A DNA stretch of 64,000 nt. It comes from JBALVT01 sp036960305 (GTDB taxonomy: Bacteria > Pseudomonadota > Gammaproteobacteria > Pseudomonadales > Halieaceae). The stretch is from positions 62,001 to 126,000 of the forward strand of contig JBALWA010000002.1 in NCBI GenBank assembly GCA_036960305.1, in the 5' to 3' direction. The position numbers and the translations under genes were made by a program. The notes beneath the pieces are model-generated. The model ran no database searches. It was not told where the DNA came from and worked only from the letters and a program-made list of their open reading frames with translations. Below, one piece after another: positions 53,704 through 62,006 of this stretch; position 1 is the first letter of the stretch, and every line of letters begins with the position of its first letter.

Positions 53704-56121
53704 ATGAGCGAAGATCAGCAAAGTTACGACTCCTCCAGTATTAAGGTCCTAAAAGGGCTGGATGCTGTCCGTAAACGTCCGGGGATGTATATTGGGGATA
53801 CAGATGATGGTACTGGACTGCATCACATGGTGTTCGAATTGGTTGATAACTCGATTGACGAGGCGTTGGCTGGGCACTGTAATCAAATCAATATTGTAAT
53901 CCACCCAGACGAATCGGTCTCTGTCAGTGATGACGGTCGTGGCATACCTACCGAAATGCACGAAGAGGGCGTATCTGCAGCGGAAGTGATCATGACGGTC
54001 CTGCACGCGGGCGGAAAGTTCGATGACAATACCTATAAGGTCTCGGGGGGGCTGCACGGTGTGGGTGTCTCCGTGGTCAATGCCCTGTCCTCCGAGCTTG
54101 TTCTGACTATCCGTAGAGCGGGTAAGCGCTACGAGCAAACCTACAGGCACGGTGTGCCTGTAGCACCGCTCGCGGAAATCGGAACCACTGAAAGCTCTGG
54201 TACAGAAGTGCGATTCACGCCCTCAGGTGAAACGTTTACCAATATTGAATTCCATTTTGAGCAGTTAGCCAAACGCCTCAGGGAGTTGGCTTTCCTGAAC
54301 TCCGGTGTTTATATAAACCTCAAGGATGAACGAAGTGGCAAAGAGGAGACCTATAACTATGAAGGGGGGCTCCAAGCTTTTGTTGCCTACCTCAATCAGA
54401 ACAAAACACCGGTAAACAAAGCCTTCCACTTCAATATAGAAACTGATGATGGCATCGGTGTCGAAGTTGCTTTGCAGTGGAATGATTCCTTCCAGGAAAA
54501 CCTCTTTTGTTATACAAATAACATCCCTCAACGTGATGGTGGAACGCACCTCGCGGGCTTTCGAGCGGCATTAACACGCAGTCTCAACGGGTATATAGAG
54601 AAGGAAGGCCTGGCGAAAAAGGAAAAAGTCGCGACGACGGGTGATGACGCGAGAGAAGGCCTGACGGCTATCGTATCGGTCAAGGTGCCTGACCCCAAGT
54701 TCTCTTCGCAAACCAAGGATAAACTCGTCTCTTCGGAGGTGAAGACGGCTGTCGAGCAGGTTATGGGGAAGAGGTTCCAGGAATATTTAATGGAGAACCC
54801 TCAGGAAGCCAAGCTCATTATAGGTAAGATGCTTGACGCAGCACGTGCTAGAGAAGCGGCGCGTAAAGCAAGGGAGATGACTCGCCGTAAGGGTGCTTTG
54901 GATATCGCTGGGCTTCCCGGAAAACTGGCTGATTGCCAGGAGAAAGACCCTGCCTTGTCAGAGATATACCTGGTAGAGGGCGATTCGGCTGGTGGGTCCG
55001 CCAAGCAAGGCCGGAATCGTAAGTATCAGGCTATTTTACCGCTGAAAGGTAAAATTCTGAATGTTGAAAAAGCCCGATTTGATAAAATGCTAGGCTCAGC
55101 AGAAGTCGGCACCATTGTTACTGCCCTGGGTTGTGGTATTGGCAAGGACGAGTTCAATGCAGACAAACTGCGTTATCACAGTGTCATTATTATGACGGAT
55201 GCCGATGTTGACGGCTCTCACATTAGGACCTTGTTGTTGACCTTCTTTTTTCGCCAGATGCGAGAGCTGCTAGAGCGCGGCCATATCTTTATTGCTCAGC
55301 CCCCGCTCTACAAAATTGCCAAAGGTAAACAAAGCCAGTATCTCAAGGATGACGAAGCGCTGAACGAGTACTTGACCCAGGGCGCTTTGGACAACGCGGG
55401 AATATACATCAACCCGGACTCGCCACCGATCACAGGTAGTGGCTTACAGGGTTTGGTGACTGAGTATCGTAAAGTGGAAGCAACGATTGATCGCCTGAAC
55501 CGCCTCTACTCAGACATTGTTCTCTGGGAGATGGTGTATGGTGACGTCCTGGCGCTAGACGATATGTCGGACGAGCAGGCTGTGACCCGCTACGCTGAAC
55601 AGATAAGTGAGCGCTTACAAACCGTGTCACCCAAGGGCAGCAGCTACTCTACCGTGGTGCGTAAGGATCAAGAGCGGCAGACATATTTCCCTGTGGTCAA
55701 ACTCCTGGCCCATGGTGTTGAGTCAGAAACTGAATACCCTCACGAGTTTTTCTCATCATCTGAGTACAGCTCCCTGGTAGCCTTGGGAGAGACTTTGAAT
55801 AACCTCATCGATGAAAATGGGTTTTTCAAACGCGGAGAGAAAGTGCTGGAGACCCAGAGTTTCGCTGAGGGCTTGAATTGGCTGATGACCGAGGCACGAC
55901 GCGGGTTCAGTATTCAGCGTTACAAGGGGCTAGGGGAAATGAACCCCGGTCAGCTGTGGGAAACGACAATGGATCCGGAGGTTCGCCGTATGTTGCGAGT
56001 GACCATCGAAGATGGCATAGCCGCTGATCAGATCTTTACCACGCTGATGGGTGACCATGTGGAGCCGCGACGGGAGTTCATTGAGGAAAACGCACTTTCA
56101 GTGTCAAACCTGGATATCTAA
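53704..56121 (+). CDS. gyrB: DNA gyrase subunit B
   Basis: ATPase subunit of the type II topoisomerase that introduces negative supercoils. 805 residues, like E. coli's 804, so it has the extra gammaproteobacterial insert in the TOPRIM half. Blocks: the GHKL ATP site RKRPGMYIGDTDDGTGLHHM and ELVDNSIDEALAG; DDGRGIPTEMHEE; TOPRIM EGDSAGGSAKQGRNR and MTDADVDGSHIRTLLL; C-terminal YKGLGEMNPGQLWETTMDP. ATG 53704 is chosen; an in-frame ATG 53677 adds nine unrelated residues. Confidence 0.97.
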   Translation: MSEDQQSYDSSSIKVLKGLDAVRKRPGMYIGDTDDGTGLHHMVFELVDNSIDEALAGHCNQINIVIHPDESVSVSDDGRGIPTEMHEEGVSAAEVIMTVLHAGGKFDDNTYKVSGGLHGVGVSVVNALSSELVLTIRRAGKRYEQTYRHGVPVAPLAEIGTTESSGTEVRFTPSGETFTNIEFHFEQLAKRLRELAFLNSGVYINLKDERSGKEETYNYEGGLQAFVAYLNQNKTPVNKAFHFNIETDDGIGVEVALQWNDSFQENLFCYTNNIPQRDGGTHLAGFRAALTRSLNGYIEKEGLAKKEKVATTGDDAREGLTAIVSVKVPDPKFSSQTKDKLVSSEVKTAVEQVMGKRFQEYLMENPQEAKLIIGKMLDAARAREAARKAREMTRRKGALDIAGLPGKLADCQEKDPALSEIYLVEGDSAGGSAKQGRNRKYQAILPLKGKILNVEKARFDKMLGSAEVGTIVTALGCGIGKDEFNADKLRYHSVIIMTDADVDGSHIRTLLLTFFFRQMRELLERGHIFIAQPPLYKIAKGKQSQYLKDDEALNEYLTQGALDNAGIYINPDSPPITGSGLQGLVTEYRKVEATIDRLNRLYSDIVLWEMVYGDVLALDDMSDEQAVTRYAEQISERLQTVSPKGSSYSTVVRKDQERQTYFPVVKLLAHGVESETEYPHEFFSSSEYSSLVALGETLNNLIDENGFFKRGEKVLETQSFAEGLNWLMTEARRGFSIQRYKGLGEMNPGQLWETTMDPEVRRMLRVTIEDGIAADQIFTTLMGDHVEPRREFIEENALSVSNLDI

Positions 56122-56151
56122 AGGTCGGTCTCTGCTCGGCCCGTGAAAAGA

Positions 56152-56178
56152 CAGCGCCTGTAGAGGGCGCTGATAGTA
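56152..56178 (+). terminator. Hairpin after gyrB, probable terminator
   Basis: CAGCGCC-TGTAGA(G)-GGCGCTG (56152-56172) forms a seven-base stem 31 bases after the gyrB stop. The following bases (ATAGTATTT) are only weakly U-rich, so termination may be partial or need Rho. Confidence 0.4.
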
Positions 56179-56206
56179 TTTGAGCTGAAGTTCAGCACCG
56201 TAAGAA

Positions 56207-56574
56207 CTAGTTTGCGCAATATGAATCGAACTGTTCCTGAACATTTTCAAAATGCTCTTTTTCGGCAAGCTCCCATGGCCGTTCACACTGGCCGCTCCTT
56301 ATAAACCAGTGCAAGATCAGTCCCCCTAGCATGATGGCTTCGACCTTCGCCTCGCATTCCGCTCCTGCAGATACGAGCCTGGCAGCTAGTCGGTTGTAGA
56401 TTTTGATTTGCGCATCTACATCGTTGTACTCGAGGTTACGCAGTAGAGTAGGAGTATCAGTATGAACAATCGTTAGTTCCAGCGGCACTTTCCTACTGGC
56501 GAATTCTGCGATTAGTGGCGGTAGTAGTAATCTGTTGCCGCAGGTCCTATACCGCCGATCATTCCAATTTGCAC
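56207..56574 (-). pseudogene. Decayed Asp/Glu racemase-family gene
   Basis: Remnant of an amino-acid racemase of the aspartate/glutamate family. A GTG at 56574 stands eight bases after a strong GGAGGT ribosome site and opens QIGMIGGIGPAATDYYYRH, the classic racemase N-terminus, then meets TAA. Adding one base near 56515 restores the frame into LIAEFASRKVPLELTIVHTD and TPTLLRNLEYNDVDAQIKIY. After RLVSAGAEC the middle of the protein, with its active-site cysteines, is missing. The text jumps to EAIMLGG, and one added base near 56328 would give TDLALVYKE, a racemase C-terminal block. So two frameshifts and an internal loss of over 100 residues are visible. The 125-codon open frame at 56207-56584 is therefore not a real protein. 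Confidence 0.75.
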
Positions 56575-56584
56575 TTAACAGCAC

Positions 56585-56906
56585 CTCCGTATGTCACACA
56601 GCTCTATCCTTGATGGTCCAGCAATCCTGGAACTGAGCAAAGACCCCCACGTATTTTGTTAACAGACAGGCGCGGCAGGCGTTCTTCTTTCGGCTAAGCC
56701 GCTTGCACATAGCAGGCTTCTATGGCATTTTAACTCATTGATATTTAAGGATTTATTTTTGCGTGGCAAATAAAGTGCGAATCCCTATATTTGGGCAAAT
56801 ATCATGCAAAATCGAACACCCTATCGAGGTACGCCGTGGCCTGTAACATCTCTCGCGCTGGCCTGGAATTCCGCTGTGCTTCTCTTATGCAGAAGCAAAC
56901 TAACTG
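56585..56906. promoter_or_regulatory. Intergenic region before the 873-residue regulator, with a sigma-54-like promoter motif
   Basis: No gene in these 322 bases. TGGCAAATAAAGTGC (56764-56778) has the GG-N10-GC spacing of -24/-12 promoters, although two consensus positions differ. An AT-rich stretch (about 56725-56760) lies just upstream. No binding site for a known activator was identified. Confidence 0.3.
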
Positions 56907-59528
56907 ATGCCTCCTGACGACCTTGAACCCTTTTTGCATGGAGGCCTGGGCGGTCTCCAGCTCACTCAGGTATTGGCGGGTTTGGGGACGGCGGTAATCT
57001 GTATTGATAGGCAGTCTAAGACGGTTTGTGCCTGCAATAGTGTTGCCGCTGAGCTTCTGGCTATAGATAGCTCTGTACTGGATAAGAAAGAATGGTGGCG
57101 GGTCCTTGGTTCCGACACTCAAAATGGAAGCCCTTTCAGTTACGCGCTTGAGGCGGGGACCCGCCTCGTTCTCCCACCGCTGCCGCTTACCGTAGAGGGT
57201 GGCAGGGAAACGATTGTTACCGGCCAGATAACACCACAGCTAAGACAGGGACGGGATGTGTGTGTGTTGGTTTTACACGAGCTGGAGCTTGCTGGTCTCG
57301 GTGATATTTCCGGCGCTTTATCTGAAACCGACACAGTAGCAATTTTGGGTATTGATCAAGTGAACTATGGCGCCGATTGGCGGGCCAGTGAAACCCGCTG
57401 CTTGATGATGGACCTTTGGGCCTGTCTTTTGGAGATTGTCAGGAATGATGACCTGGTATCTTTACCCCAAGGTAACTACATTGCGATTTTATTGCGTGAT
57501 ATAGGCTTGGAAGATGCCGTGGATGTTAGTACGGCCTTTTTATCCCACTTGAGCGCGGTGCCTGGCTATTATGGGCCGAATGCCGGGGATGCCCGCCTGA
57601 GTGTGGGCCTATCGCAACAGAGTGTCGGACAGTCCAGTTTACAGACTATAGTCGCTGCAAATAACGCACTTTTTTGCGCCCAACTGTCCTCCATGCCACA
57701 GCGTATCAAGATCGCCTCCCAGTGGGACAGAACCCAATTGACGGGTAGCCTCTTTTGCAGCGAGGGAATTTTCACTGACAAAGGGTATGCCGCGGACTAT
57801 TTATCTTTTCTGATGAGGCTTCAGTCTCTGGAAATGCAAACCGATGAGCCCGAGCGGAATCTTGCGCTTGTATTGAATTTACTGCTGGAGCAACCGGGTG
57901 TCGCCAAGATGGCGCTTTACGGTGCCCGCAAAGATGGTCAATATCGATATTTGGGTGGCGGTGAAAGTGGCGCTGGTTCTTATAACGCCTTTGTAGAGGA
58001 AGCGCTACCGCGTACTTTTTTACTTGAAACGAGCCGCTTGAAGATTGGCGTAGTGGATCCGGAACAAGGTGTTTTTCCGAATCAGAGCACGGTGATTCAA
58101 CCGTTGAAATATCGAAACGTCGTTTTGGGGTATTTGGCGCTTGAGTATGAAAACTCAGGACCTGCCGGTGTCGTGCGTTTTTCATTGGACATGATTGCCC
58201 TGCAATTACTGGTGAACTTGCTGCCTCACCTGAGTGAAGGCGCCGATGCGCCGAACCTCCCAAGCCAGGAAATCGCGCGGGCCGGATCACTTCTGGACAC
58301 CGAAATTGAAGGCTATGTTGTCGACAACATGGAGGGCGCGGTCGATCAGGCAACGTTTCTCGCAAAGCTGGATATTCCTGTGGCGATCGTTGGACCACGC
58401 GGTACCGGTAAAATGTATATTGCCAAAATTGTGCACCAGGAGTCGGGTGGCGCCGAGGGTATGATGGAGCAAATTGATTGCCGAGAATTTCGTAATCGAG
58501 ATGAGGCCAATGTACGTATTAGCAAGATACTGGAGCAATCTGAAGGAAAAACACTGGTTTTCAAGTCGCCCCAATTAATGGCACCAGATGCGCAACTCAA
58601 GCTTGCGAAGCAGATAAGTACACGAACACTGGCCGATGTTAAGCCGGCCAGGTACCTCCCCGGGGCTAAATACGTGGCACTTTTCCCCGATACTCTGGAA
58701 AGGCTTATACAGCACGCTGGGCTGTCGGAAAAGCTGGCCAGTGTTTTTGCCGGCTATCCAATCAATGTCCCGCCGGTAAAGGATCGCAAACAGGCAGTAT
58801 TGCGATGGGCGCACAAAATCCTGGGGCAGGAGAGTCTTGCCCGTGATCGGCCTGTTAAGGGGTTCACGCCTGATGCGGAGCAGGCCATGTTGTGCCATAG
58901 CTGGACGGGGAACATCAGTGAGATGCGGCAGTGTATTATCGGCGCGCTGGAGCGGTCGGATAATGAATGGATAACCCCCGTTGATCTAGGGATTTTTCAG
59001 GGGATAACACCCGAGGGCTCGGCCACTTCGCAAGACCATGAGCCTTTCCTCACCGTTTTGGACAAAGGGCAGGCGGGCGATGAAGAATATACACCCACGG
59101 TATTGGAAGATTTGGACCTCGCCTTTGGCGAAGCGGTAAATCGTGTGGCACAGGAGAAAAGTGCTGCACCGCTAGGTGCATGGTTGGAGGACGAGCTAGT
59201 GTTGGCTGTGACTGATCGCTATCAAGGGGACTTGAAGCTGTCTGCGGAGTTTCTACATACCAAGCCCAGAAATATTAGTCGCTGGTCGCCCAAAATCAAG
59301 GAGAGGCAAGAGCAGCGCAACTCGGCCTCGGTTTGGCGGACGCCAAGACGCTTGATTGGAGAATGGGTGAGAGAAACGCCCTATTTATCAGAGCCACCCC
59401 AGCAATTACTACAGAATATGCTTCTTGCCCATGTGACCAGACAGTGCTCCGCAGAGAAAATAGCGATTCGGGCCAGGATCATGGGGGTGTCAGTCCCTAC
59501 CTATCAAAAACGGGTGCAGCAGCAGTAA
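56907..59528 (+). CDS. Multidomain regulator: PAS, degenerate GGDEF, GAF, degenerate sigma-54-type AAA+, two Fis-like HTHs
   Basis: 873 residues, not matching any named family I know. Residues ~25-125 look like a PAS domain (LGTAVICIDRQSKTVCACNS). Residues ~140-260 fold like GGDEF, with LPQGNYIAILL where active enzymes have GGDEF, and LSVGLSQ then the ANNALFCAQ helix. Residues ~300-440 resemble GAF. From ~480, an AAA+ core like NtrC-type activators has Walker A GPRGTGKM (496-503), but Walker B is GKTLVFKSPQ without the acidic pair, no GAFTGA loop is present, and the sensor-II WPGNVRE reads WTGNISE. Residues ~760-795 and ~834-870 each resemble Fis-type helix-turn-helices. ATP hydrolysis and sigma-54 activation are thus unlikely. 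It begins a row with chemosensory genes. Confidence 0.75.
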   Translation: MPPDDLEPFLHGGLGGLQLTQVLAGLGTAVICIDRQSKTVCACNSVAAELLAIDSSVLDKKEWWRVLGSDTQNGSPFSYALEAGTRLVLPPLPLTVEGGRETIVTGQITPQLRQGRDVCVLVLHELELAGLGDISGALSETDTVAILGIDQVNYGADWRASETRCLMMDLWACLLEIVRNDDLVSLPQGNYIAILLRDIGLEDAVDVSTAFLSHLSAVPGYYGPNAGDARLSVGLSQQSVGQSSLQTIVAANNALFCAQLSSMPQRIKIASQWDRTQLTGSLFCSEGIFTDKGYAADYLSFLMRLQSLEMQTDEPERNLALVLNLLLEQPGVAKMALYGARKDGQYRYLGGGESGAGSYNAFVEEALPRTFLLETSRLKIGVVDPEQGVFPNQSTVIQPLKYRNVVLGYLALEYENSGPAGVVRFSLDMIALQLLVNLLPHLSEGADAPNLPSQEIARAGSLLDTEIEGYVVDNMEGAVDQATFLAKLDIPVAIVGPRGTGKMYIAKIVHQESGGAEGMMEQIDCREFRNRDEANVRISKILEQSEGKTLVFKSPQLMAPDAQLKLAKQISTRTLADVKPARYLPGAKYVALFPDTLERLIQHAGLSEKLASVFAGYPINVPPVKDRKQAVLRWAHKILGQESLARDRPVKGFTPDAEQAMLCHSWTGNISEMRQCIIGALERSDNEWITPVDLGIFQGITPEGSATSQDHEPFLTVLDKGQAGDEEYTPTVLEDLDLAFGEAVNRVAQEKSAAPLGAWLEDELVLAVTDRYQGDLKLSAEFLHTKPRNISRWSPKIKERQEQRNSASVWRTPRRLIGEWVRETPYLSEPPQQLLQNMLLAHVTRQCSAEKIAIRARIMGVSVPTYQKRVQQQ

Positions 59529-59570
59529 ACCGCTTGGCTTTGTCGCCGGGCTTATGATGTGGAATACACG

Positions 59571-60179
59571 ATGATGCAAGATGAACAGCCGGAAAAAAAC
59601 GACGCTCTTCCGATACTCAAGCGAAAAACAGTAGAGCAGTATGCGCTTGAATATCAGCAGACAATGGAAGAGGAGCTACCTCCATGTCTCGGGTTTTCGG
59701 CCAGGCTGAATATGTTGTGGGACCTGGCCGGTGCGGCTCCTCCCCAGACGGAGGGTAGGGTTATCAGTGTGCTGGGTATTAATAACACCTGGCGAGAAGC
59801 TGATGTTCGAAAGTGGCTACAGAAGGATACCCTGCCGCCTCCTATAGAGTTGCGAAATATGGTGAAGTTTCTGGTCTCCCAGCTGCCAGGCCAACACGAT
59901 ATACGCCGATGGGAGGCTTTTCTCATTTATGGTTCGCCCGTAGTGGCCTCTCCCGTGGACAGCGCGATGTATCGGCAGGACCAGATTCGACGCGATATCG
60001 CCTCTATGATATTTGCACAAATCACCGACATCTATGAAATACCGCCATCCGCCTACCAGGCTGACGCGGTCTTTCAGCGCTGCTTGACCCTGATGCAGAA
60101 ATTCAATATTTATGAGCTCCGGGACTTTCAGCCGGGTCATATGGAGCCTTTCAAAAACTACCTATTCCCAAGTGAGTAA
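59571..60179 (+). CDS. Hypothetical protein with XRE-like DNA-binding segment
   Basis: 202 residues from ATG 59571 (GGA seven bases before); GTG 59559 and ATG 59574 are alternatives. Residues ~42-110 read like a helix-turn-helix: FSARLNMLWDLAG, then READVRKWLQKDTLPPP and IELRNMVKFLVSQLP, similar to XRE proteins that end in 'VxxWLxGxxxPP'. The C-terminal half is helical with no motif I know. The gene overlaps the downstream cheB by eight bases and follows the large regulator by 42, so the three form an operon. A local DNA-binding partner of the large regulator is a guess. Confidence 0.6.
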   Translation: MMQDEQPEKNDALPILKRKTVEQYALEYQQTMEEELPPCLGFSARLNMLWDLAGAAPPQTEGRVISVLGINNTWREADVRKWLQKDTLPPPIELRNMVKFLVSQLPGQHDIRRWEAFLIYGSPVVASPVDSAMYRQDQIRRDIASMIFAQITDIYEIPPSAYQADAVFQRCLTLMQKFNIYELRDFQPGHMEPFKNYLFPSE

Positions 60180-60786
60180 TTCACCGGACAATACCGGCAA
60201 GACAGTTAGCAGCAGTTTTGGGACTGAAGTAAAAGCCGTATGGGTGCTGGCCGGCTCGGCCGGGGCCAGCACTGCGGTACAAGCGTTCCTTAATGCATTT
60301 CGTAAAATTCCCCCTGTGGCGTTTCTTTATGCCCAACATTTTTCAGTAGATGAGCAGCAATTGAGCCAGCTAACCCCGGAGAACCCTCTTTTTTCGATGG
60401 CGGTGCCAGATGGATGCCAGAGCTTGGCTCCCGGGCGCGTAGTGATGGTGCCGCCTAGCCGAAAAGTCCAATTTGAATGCGATGGCAGGCTGTCCATTAG
60501 CCCTGACCCGTGGAGCGGTCACTTCACTCCCAATATCGATGAGCTATTCATGCTGTTGGCTGAAGCTCAACTGACCTCCTCCGGGGTGATTATTTTTAGC
60601 GGCATGGGCTCAGATGGCTCGGCGGCACTGCCCGCGCTTGACAAGGCAGGAGCACATATCTGGGCCCAATCACCCGCCAGTGCAATCTGCGACAGTATGC
60701 CTCGCAGCGCAATTCAGAGTGGGTTGGTACGTCAAACTGGCGATGCAGCACTGCTAGCTTTGGCTCTAGAGCAACTATATAACTAA
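60172..60786 (+). CDS. Stand-alone CheB-type methylesterase domain (ChpB-like)
   Basis: Removes methyl groups from glutamates of chemoreceptors. 204 residues, the catalytic domain only; the receiver domain of classical CheB is missing, as in P. aeruginosa ChpB. The catalytic triad is intact: Ser29 in AGSAGA, His56 in YAQHF, Asp148 in SGMGSDG. PGRVVMVPPSRKVQF is the usual central block. The start is GTG 60172, overlapping the previous gene by eight bases. No CheR was found in the window. Confidence 0.82.
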   Translation: MSNSPDNTGKTVSSSFGTEVKAVWVLAGSAGASTAVQAFLNAFRKIPPVAFLYAQHFSVDEQQLSQLTPENPLFSMAVPDGCQSLAPGRVVMVPPSRKVQFECDGRLSISPDPWSGHFTPNIDELFMLLAEAQLTSSGVIIFSGMGSDGSAALPALDKAGAHIWAQSPASAICDSMPRSAIQSGLVRQTGDAALLALALEQLYN

Positions 60787-61028
60787 AAAAATGTGCCTCT
60801 GATTACCTTTTTCAGGCATTTGACCTCTCAATATCCACGCTAAATTCTTGATGTGACCCCTGATTTTCGTGGGTCTGCCCCCCTTTTTTCACCGTTTTAC
60901 CTGGTGAGAGCCGTGTTTCTGGACTTTTCTCCTATTTTTGGTTGAAGCATATTCCCTCAAAACAAATACTGTGATTGTTACTTAGAAGTGTGAAGCAGTT
61001 CACAGCGTGAAACAAAGTGAGGGCGAAA
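60787..61028. promoter_or_regulatory. Intergenic region before the pilG-like operon
   Basis: 242 bases without a gene. It is rich in T tracts (about 60885-60945) and ends with the CRP/Vfr-type palindrome listed separately. TGCC(TC)TGA and TCAGGCA (about 60795-60820) could form an imperfect hairpin after the cheB stop. Confidence 0.35.
60989..61004. promoter_or_regulatory. CRP/Vfr-type binding site
   Basis: TGTGAAGCAGTTCACA: exact CRP half-sites TGTGA and TCACA with six bases between, and a 16-base sequence symmetric except for the central four. It is centred 32 bases before the pilG-like ATG. That is too close for a usual class I or II activator position unless transcription starts within the gene, so repression or an unusual promoter is more likely. 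Confidence 0.6.
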
Positions 61029-61439
61029 ATGACTGACTTAAACGAAGAGTTCGATATACGCGGTATCAAAGTCGCAATTGTCGATGATGCAAAAACCATT
61101 CGAATGATGATGTCCCATACATTAAAAGGTATGGGGTGTGAGGTTGAGTGTGCTGAAGATGGCTATAAGGCACTGGGAATGTTACGGCGCTTCAAGCCGG
61201 ATTTGATATTCCTGGATATTACGATGCCTGAGCTGGACGGCTACCAGACCTGTACCTTGATTCGAAATGCCGAAAGTACCAAGGATACGCCTGTAGTAAT
61301 GCTGTCATCTTCTGATGGCATTTTTGATATTGCGAAAGGCCAGGCCAGAGGTGCTACCGCGCACGTGACCAAGATTCCACCTGAGAGCGTGTTGCGTCAA
61401 TTGATCTACAACCACACCAAAATGCGTAAGGCGGCTTAA
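61029..61439 (+). CDS. pilG: PilG-like single-domain response regulator
   Basis: CheY-type receiver, 136 residues. Phosphorylation site Asp63 (LIFLDITMPELDGYQTC), acidic pair Asp19-Asp20 (VAIVDDAKTIR), and MLSS(S)DG as in PilG. The conserved Lys is Lys115, but it is followed by Ile (THVTKIPP in phase AHVTKIPP), whereas nearly all receivers have Lys-Pro. GAGGG five to six bases before ATG 61029 fixes the start over GTG 61017. It begins the row pilG-pilI-pilJ; pilH is absent from its usual place. Confidence 0.85.
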   Translation: MTDLNEEFDIRGIKVAIVDDAKTIRMMMSHTLKGMGCEVECAEDGYKALGMLRRFKPDLIFLDITMPELDGYQTCTLIRNAESTKDTPVVMLSSSDGIFDIAKGQARGATAHVTKIPPESVLRQLIYNHTKMRKAA

Positions 61440-61442
61440 GTC

Positions 61443-62006
61443 ATGTCTGCAACCGCATTACAGTCCCTGCAACTGCTAGAGCGTATTTACGCTCGGGAAG
61501 CCATTGCTGCACCGGAAGACGATCAGCAGGTCATGCTGTGGGTGGGCACCTCGTTAAGTATTGCAGGTGTACCTTTACTTGTCGGTGAGGGCGAGATTGA
61601 TGAAGTGATCGAAACTCCCGCCGTTACACCAATTCCAGGAACGAAGTCCTGGGTACTGGGTGTTGCGACGCACAAGGGAAGTTTGCTGCCGATTTTTAGC
61701 GGCGACGCCTTTTTTAGAAAAATACCGTACTCCGGTCGCCCCAGGGAATATTGCGTAGTGATTCGTCGCCCCGGGTTCGACTTCGGTTTAACCATTAGTT
61801 CAATTGAACGTGATTTGAAAATCCCAATTGAACAAAGAGACATGTCTTGCAAGATCGACCCAGACTTTGCTGAACTGTCCCTGGGTGGTTTCAAGCACGA
61901 GGGGCAGGTTTTAGCGGTACTGGATATAGACAAATTGGTAGGCGACGGAGATTTTGCGAATGCGTCGGTTACTGCAGGGGATTCAACAGAGGAAGGCAAC
62001 CAATGA
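61443..62006 (+). CDS. pilI: PilI/CheW-like coupling protein
   Basis: Scaffold that joins chemoreceptor and histidine kinase. 187 residues. The CheW beta-barrel covers about 30-170: GVPLLVGEGEIDEVIETPAV, TPIPGTKSWVLGVATHKGSLLPIFSGDAFF, and EYCVVIRRPGFDFGLTIS. The position and the PilI-like order after pilG support the name. The stop overlaps the receptor start as ATGA, so the genes are coupled. It is four bases after pilG. Confidence 0.83.
   Translation: MSATALQSLQLLERIYAREAIAAPEDDQQVMLWVGTSLSIAGVPLLVGEGEIDEVIETPAVTPIPGTKSWVLGVATHKGSLLPIFSGDAFFRKIPYSGRPREYCVVIRRPGFDFGLTISSIERDLKIPIEQRDMSCKIDPDFAELSLGGFKHEGQVLAVLDIDKLVGDGDFANASVTAGDSTEEGNQ

Noticed and set aside
56207..56584. Intact 125-residue hypothetical protein
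   Set aside because: The true start is the GTG at 56574 in another frame; the open frame is a by-product of two lesions in a racemase gene.
57772..58398. 208-codon frame antisense to the 873-residue regulator
   Set aside because: Arg/Pro/His-rich low-quality frame with no start signal; the plus strand frame is clearly the gene.
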